DNA of 64,000 bases from Sporotomaculum syntrophicum (GTDB taxonomy: Bacteria; Bacillota; Desulfotomaculia; Desulfotomaculales; Desulfallaceae): assembly GCF_009932395.1 (NCBI RefSeq), contig NZ_LSRS01000001.1:276864-340863 (forward strand), in the 5' to 3' direction. The position numbers and the translations under genes were made by a program. The notes beneath the pieces are model-generated. The model ran no database searches, was not told the origin of the DNA, and was given only the letters and a program-made list of their open reading frames with translations. Below are positions 63,015 through 64,000 of the stretch, in pieces. Position 1 is the stretch's first letter. Every line of letters starts with the position of its first letter.

Positions 63015-63806
63015 TCAATAAACATCTTTAGCTAATTGTTTAATTGGTGCAAAATCACGCCGGTGTATCGGACATGGGCCAAATACCGATAAAGCGGTCA
63101 TATGGGCAACGGTACCGTAGCCTTTATGCACATCAAAACCATATTCAGGGTATAACAAATGATATATTTGCATTAACCTGTCCCTGGTTACCTTGGCTAC
63201 AACTGACGCAGCAGCAATTGAAGGACACAAACCGTCACCGCCTACCACTGCCTTTTGCGCCAGCTTGCTTCCAGGTATGATAAACTTCCCATCTATCAGC
63301 ACAAGCTCAGGTTGAATGTCTAAATTGTTTACAGCCCGCAGCATGGCCAGCATGGTAGCCTGGTGGATATTATAGAGTTCTATCTCACTTACAGTAGCTA
63401 TACCCACCGCCCAGGCATCCGAGGTTTTTTTAATGTTTACCTCAAGCCTGGACCGCTTAACCGGAGTTAGCTTTTTGGAATCATCTAGATCCTCCAGAAA
63501 AAAAACCTCAGGCAGTATTACTGCTGCCGCTACTACCGGACCAGCTAGCGGACCCCGGCCTGCCTCGTCCACACCTGCGACAATATTATCACACGGGCCT
63601 TGCAAAGAACGCTCATAGGCTATCATTTTTTCCAGGCGCCTAAAATCGGCCTCCTTCTTTCGCCCGACAGTTACATAATGCTTGTATAGCGTTTGCACAG
63701 CAGATCGCTTATCCAATGCCATAGCCTGCAGCAATTCATCGTCGGGTCCGCCATTGCGGCCAGCCAACTCTTTAATTTGCGCCACGGTGAAGGAATTTAT
63801 AACCAC
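63015..63806 (-). CDS. rnhB: Ribonuclease HII
   Basis: 263 residues. Catalytic carboxylates lie in VAGVDEAGRGPLAGPVVAAA (DE pair, about 79), and DDSKKLTPVKR follows. Later Asp residues are in LVLIDGKF and ASVVAKVTRDRLM; it ends with the typical YGFDVHKGYGT. An N-terminal extension of about 70 residues (ELAGRNGGPDDELLQAM) is the extra domain of Gram-positive RNase HII. It removes ribonucleotides from DNA. It is next to rbgA, as in B. subtilis. Confidence 0.95.
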   Translation of the reverse strand: MVINSFTVAQIKELAGRNGGPDDELLQAMALDKRSAVQTLYKHYVTVGRKKEADFRRLEKMIAYERSLQGPCDNIVAGVDEAGRGPLAGPVVAAAVILPEVFFLEDLDDSKKLTPVKRSRLEVNIKKTSDAWAVGIATVSEIELYNIHQATMLAMLRAVNNLDIQPELVLIDGKFIIPGSKLAQKAVVGGDGLCPSIAAASVVAKVTRDRLMQIYHLLYPEYGFDVHKGYGTVAHMTALSVFGPCPIHRRDFAPIKQLAKDVY

Positions 63807-63887
63807 GCAATTACTCCGACATAAAATTATAGCTTATAATTTTTTTCGCGATTTGATTTGAAATCCCTGCCATTTAACAAAATATTT

Positions 63888-64000
63888 TTATGGCAATTCA
63901 AGGCTGAACTTCCCCAATCTACCCTCACGAAACTCTTTGATCACAAAAACAGCTGCTTTATTACTATCTATTTTTCCGCCGGATAAGTAGAAGCCTCGGT
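63888..64000 (-). CDS. rbgA: RbgA (YlqF) ribosome-assembly GTPase, 3' end only
   Basis: About 37 C-terminal residues, read into the right edge. The peptide is RGFYLSGGKIDSNKAAVFV followed by IKEFREGRLGKFSLELP and a TAA stop. The glycine-rich GG-D---AA motif followed by FREG-LG is the C-terminal signature of RbgA, needed for late 50S assembly. The gene order rbgA-rnhB matches B. subtilis. The GTPase domain lies outside the window. Confidence 0.8.
   Translation of the reverse strand, partial: RGFYLSGGKIDSNKAAVFVIKEFREGRLGKFSLELP

Overview
The window looks like a chromosomal segment of an anaerobic Gram-positive bacterium of the Peptococcaceae (Desulfotomaculum/Pelotomaculum type). This is inferred from gene order and gene content, because there is no rRNA here to place it. 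Support comes from the gene run recJ-relA-MBL-hisS-aspS-6S RNA-tcdA-rarA-Rrf2-cysteine desulfurase-mnmA-AI-2E-alaS-ireB-ruvX-DUF1292-mltG-U32-PBP, which follows the B. subtilis yrv/yrr chromosome region. Further support is an 11-subunit complex I (nuoABCD-H-N) without nuoEFG, a type IV pilus pair pilB/pilT, many TTG starts behind strong GGAGG sites, and a T-box-type leader. Nearly everything is on the minus strand. Exceptions are the DUF896 gene, prfC and one hypothetical gene.

Layout. 1-2176: pilT (cut by the edge) and pilB. 2505-6838: shikimate/chorismate operon (yqeG, aroE, aroC, aroK, aroB), closed by a terminator. 6895-9016: mobA, an FmdB-type zinc ribbon and a regulator with three XRE helix-turn-helix domains. 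9180-20043: cell-wall and housekeeping block (PBP, U32 peptidase, MltG, VanW/G5 protein, DUF1292, RuvX, Fe-S aldo-keto reductase, IreB, AlaS with its leader). 20283-27947: AI-2E-type exporter, two small proteins, MnmA, NifU, NifS and an Rrf2 regulator (sulfur delivery for Fe-S clusters and tRNA thiolation), RarA, thioredoxin and TcdA. 28095-28260: 6S RNA. 28337-38271: AspS, HisS, DUF896, two tandem MBL hydrolases, RSH (p)ppGpp enzyme and RecJ. 38355-43655: glycolate/lactate-oxidase-like GlcF/GlcD and an Fe-S flavin oxidoreductase. 43808-49023: zinc ribbon, metallophosphoesterase, PrfC and ComM/YifB. 49024-50351: a gene-poor stretch with a decayed-looking coding region, a small hypothetical gene and two interspersed repeats. 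50352-64000: YraN, a MoxR/VWA pair, nuoA-N, RnhB and the 3' end of rbgA.

Most of the window is core genome. The most interesting material is outside the obvious genes. (1) A roughly 97-bp MITE-like repeat with inverted ends and a GGGGACA/TGTCCCC hairpin occurs in two copies plus a probable deletion relic at the aroE stop. (2) An unrelated double-hairpin repeat of about 100 bp occurs twice. (3) The alaS leader has a T-box and terminator but too little room for a normal Stem I. (4) A MoxR-VWA pair directly follows the nuo operon, recalling E. coli RavA-ViaA, which acts on complex I. (5) There are remnant-like open frames at 49.3-49.6 kb and 41.2-41.6 kb. I saw no CRISPR array, prophage, intact insertion sequence or tRNA gene. 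Nothing here amounts to a clearly new multi-gene system.
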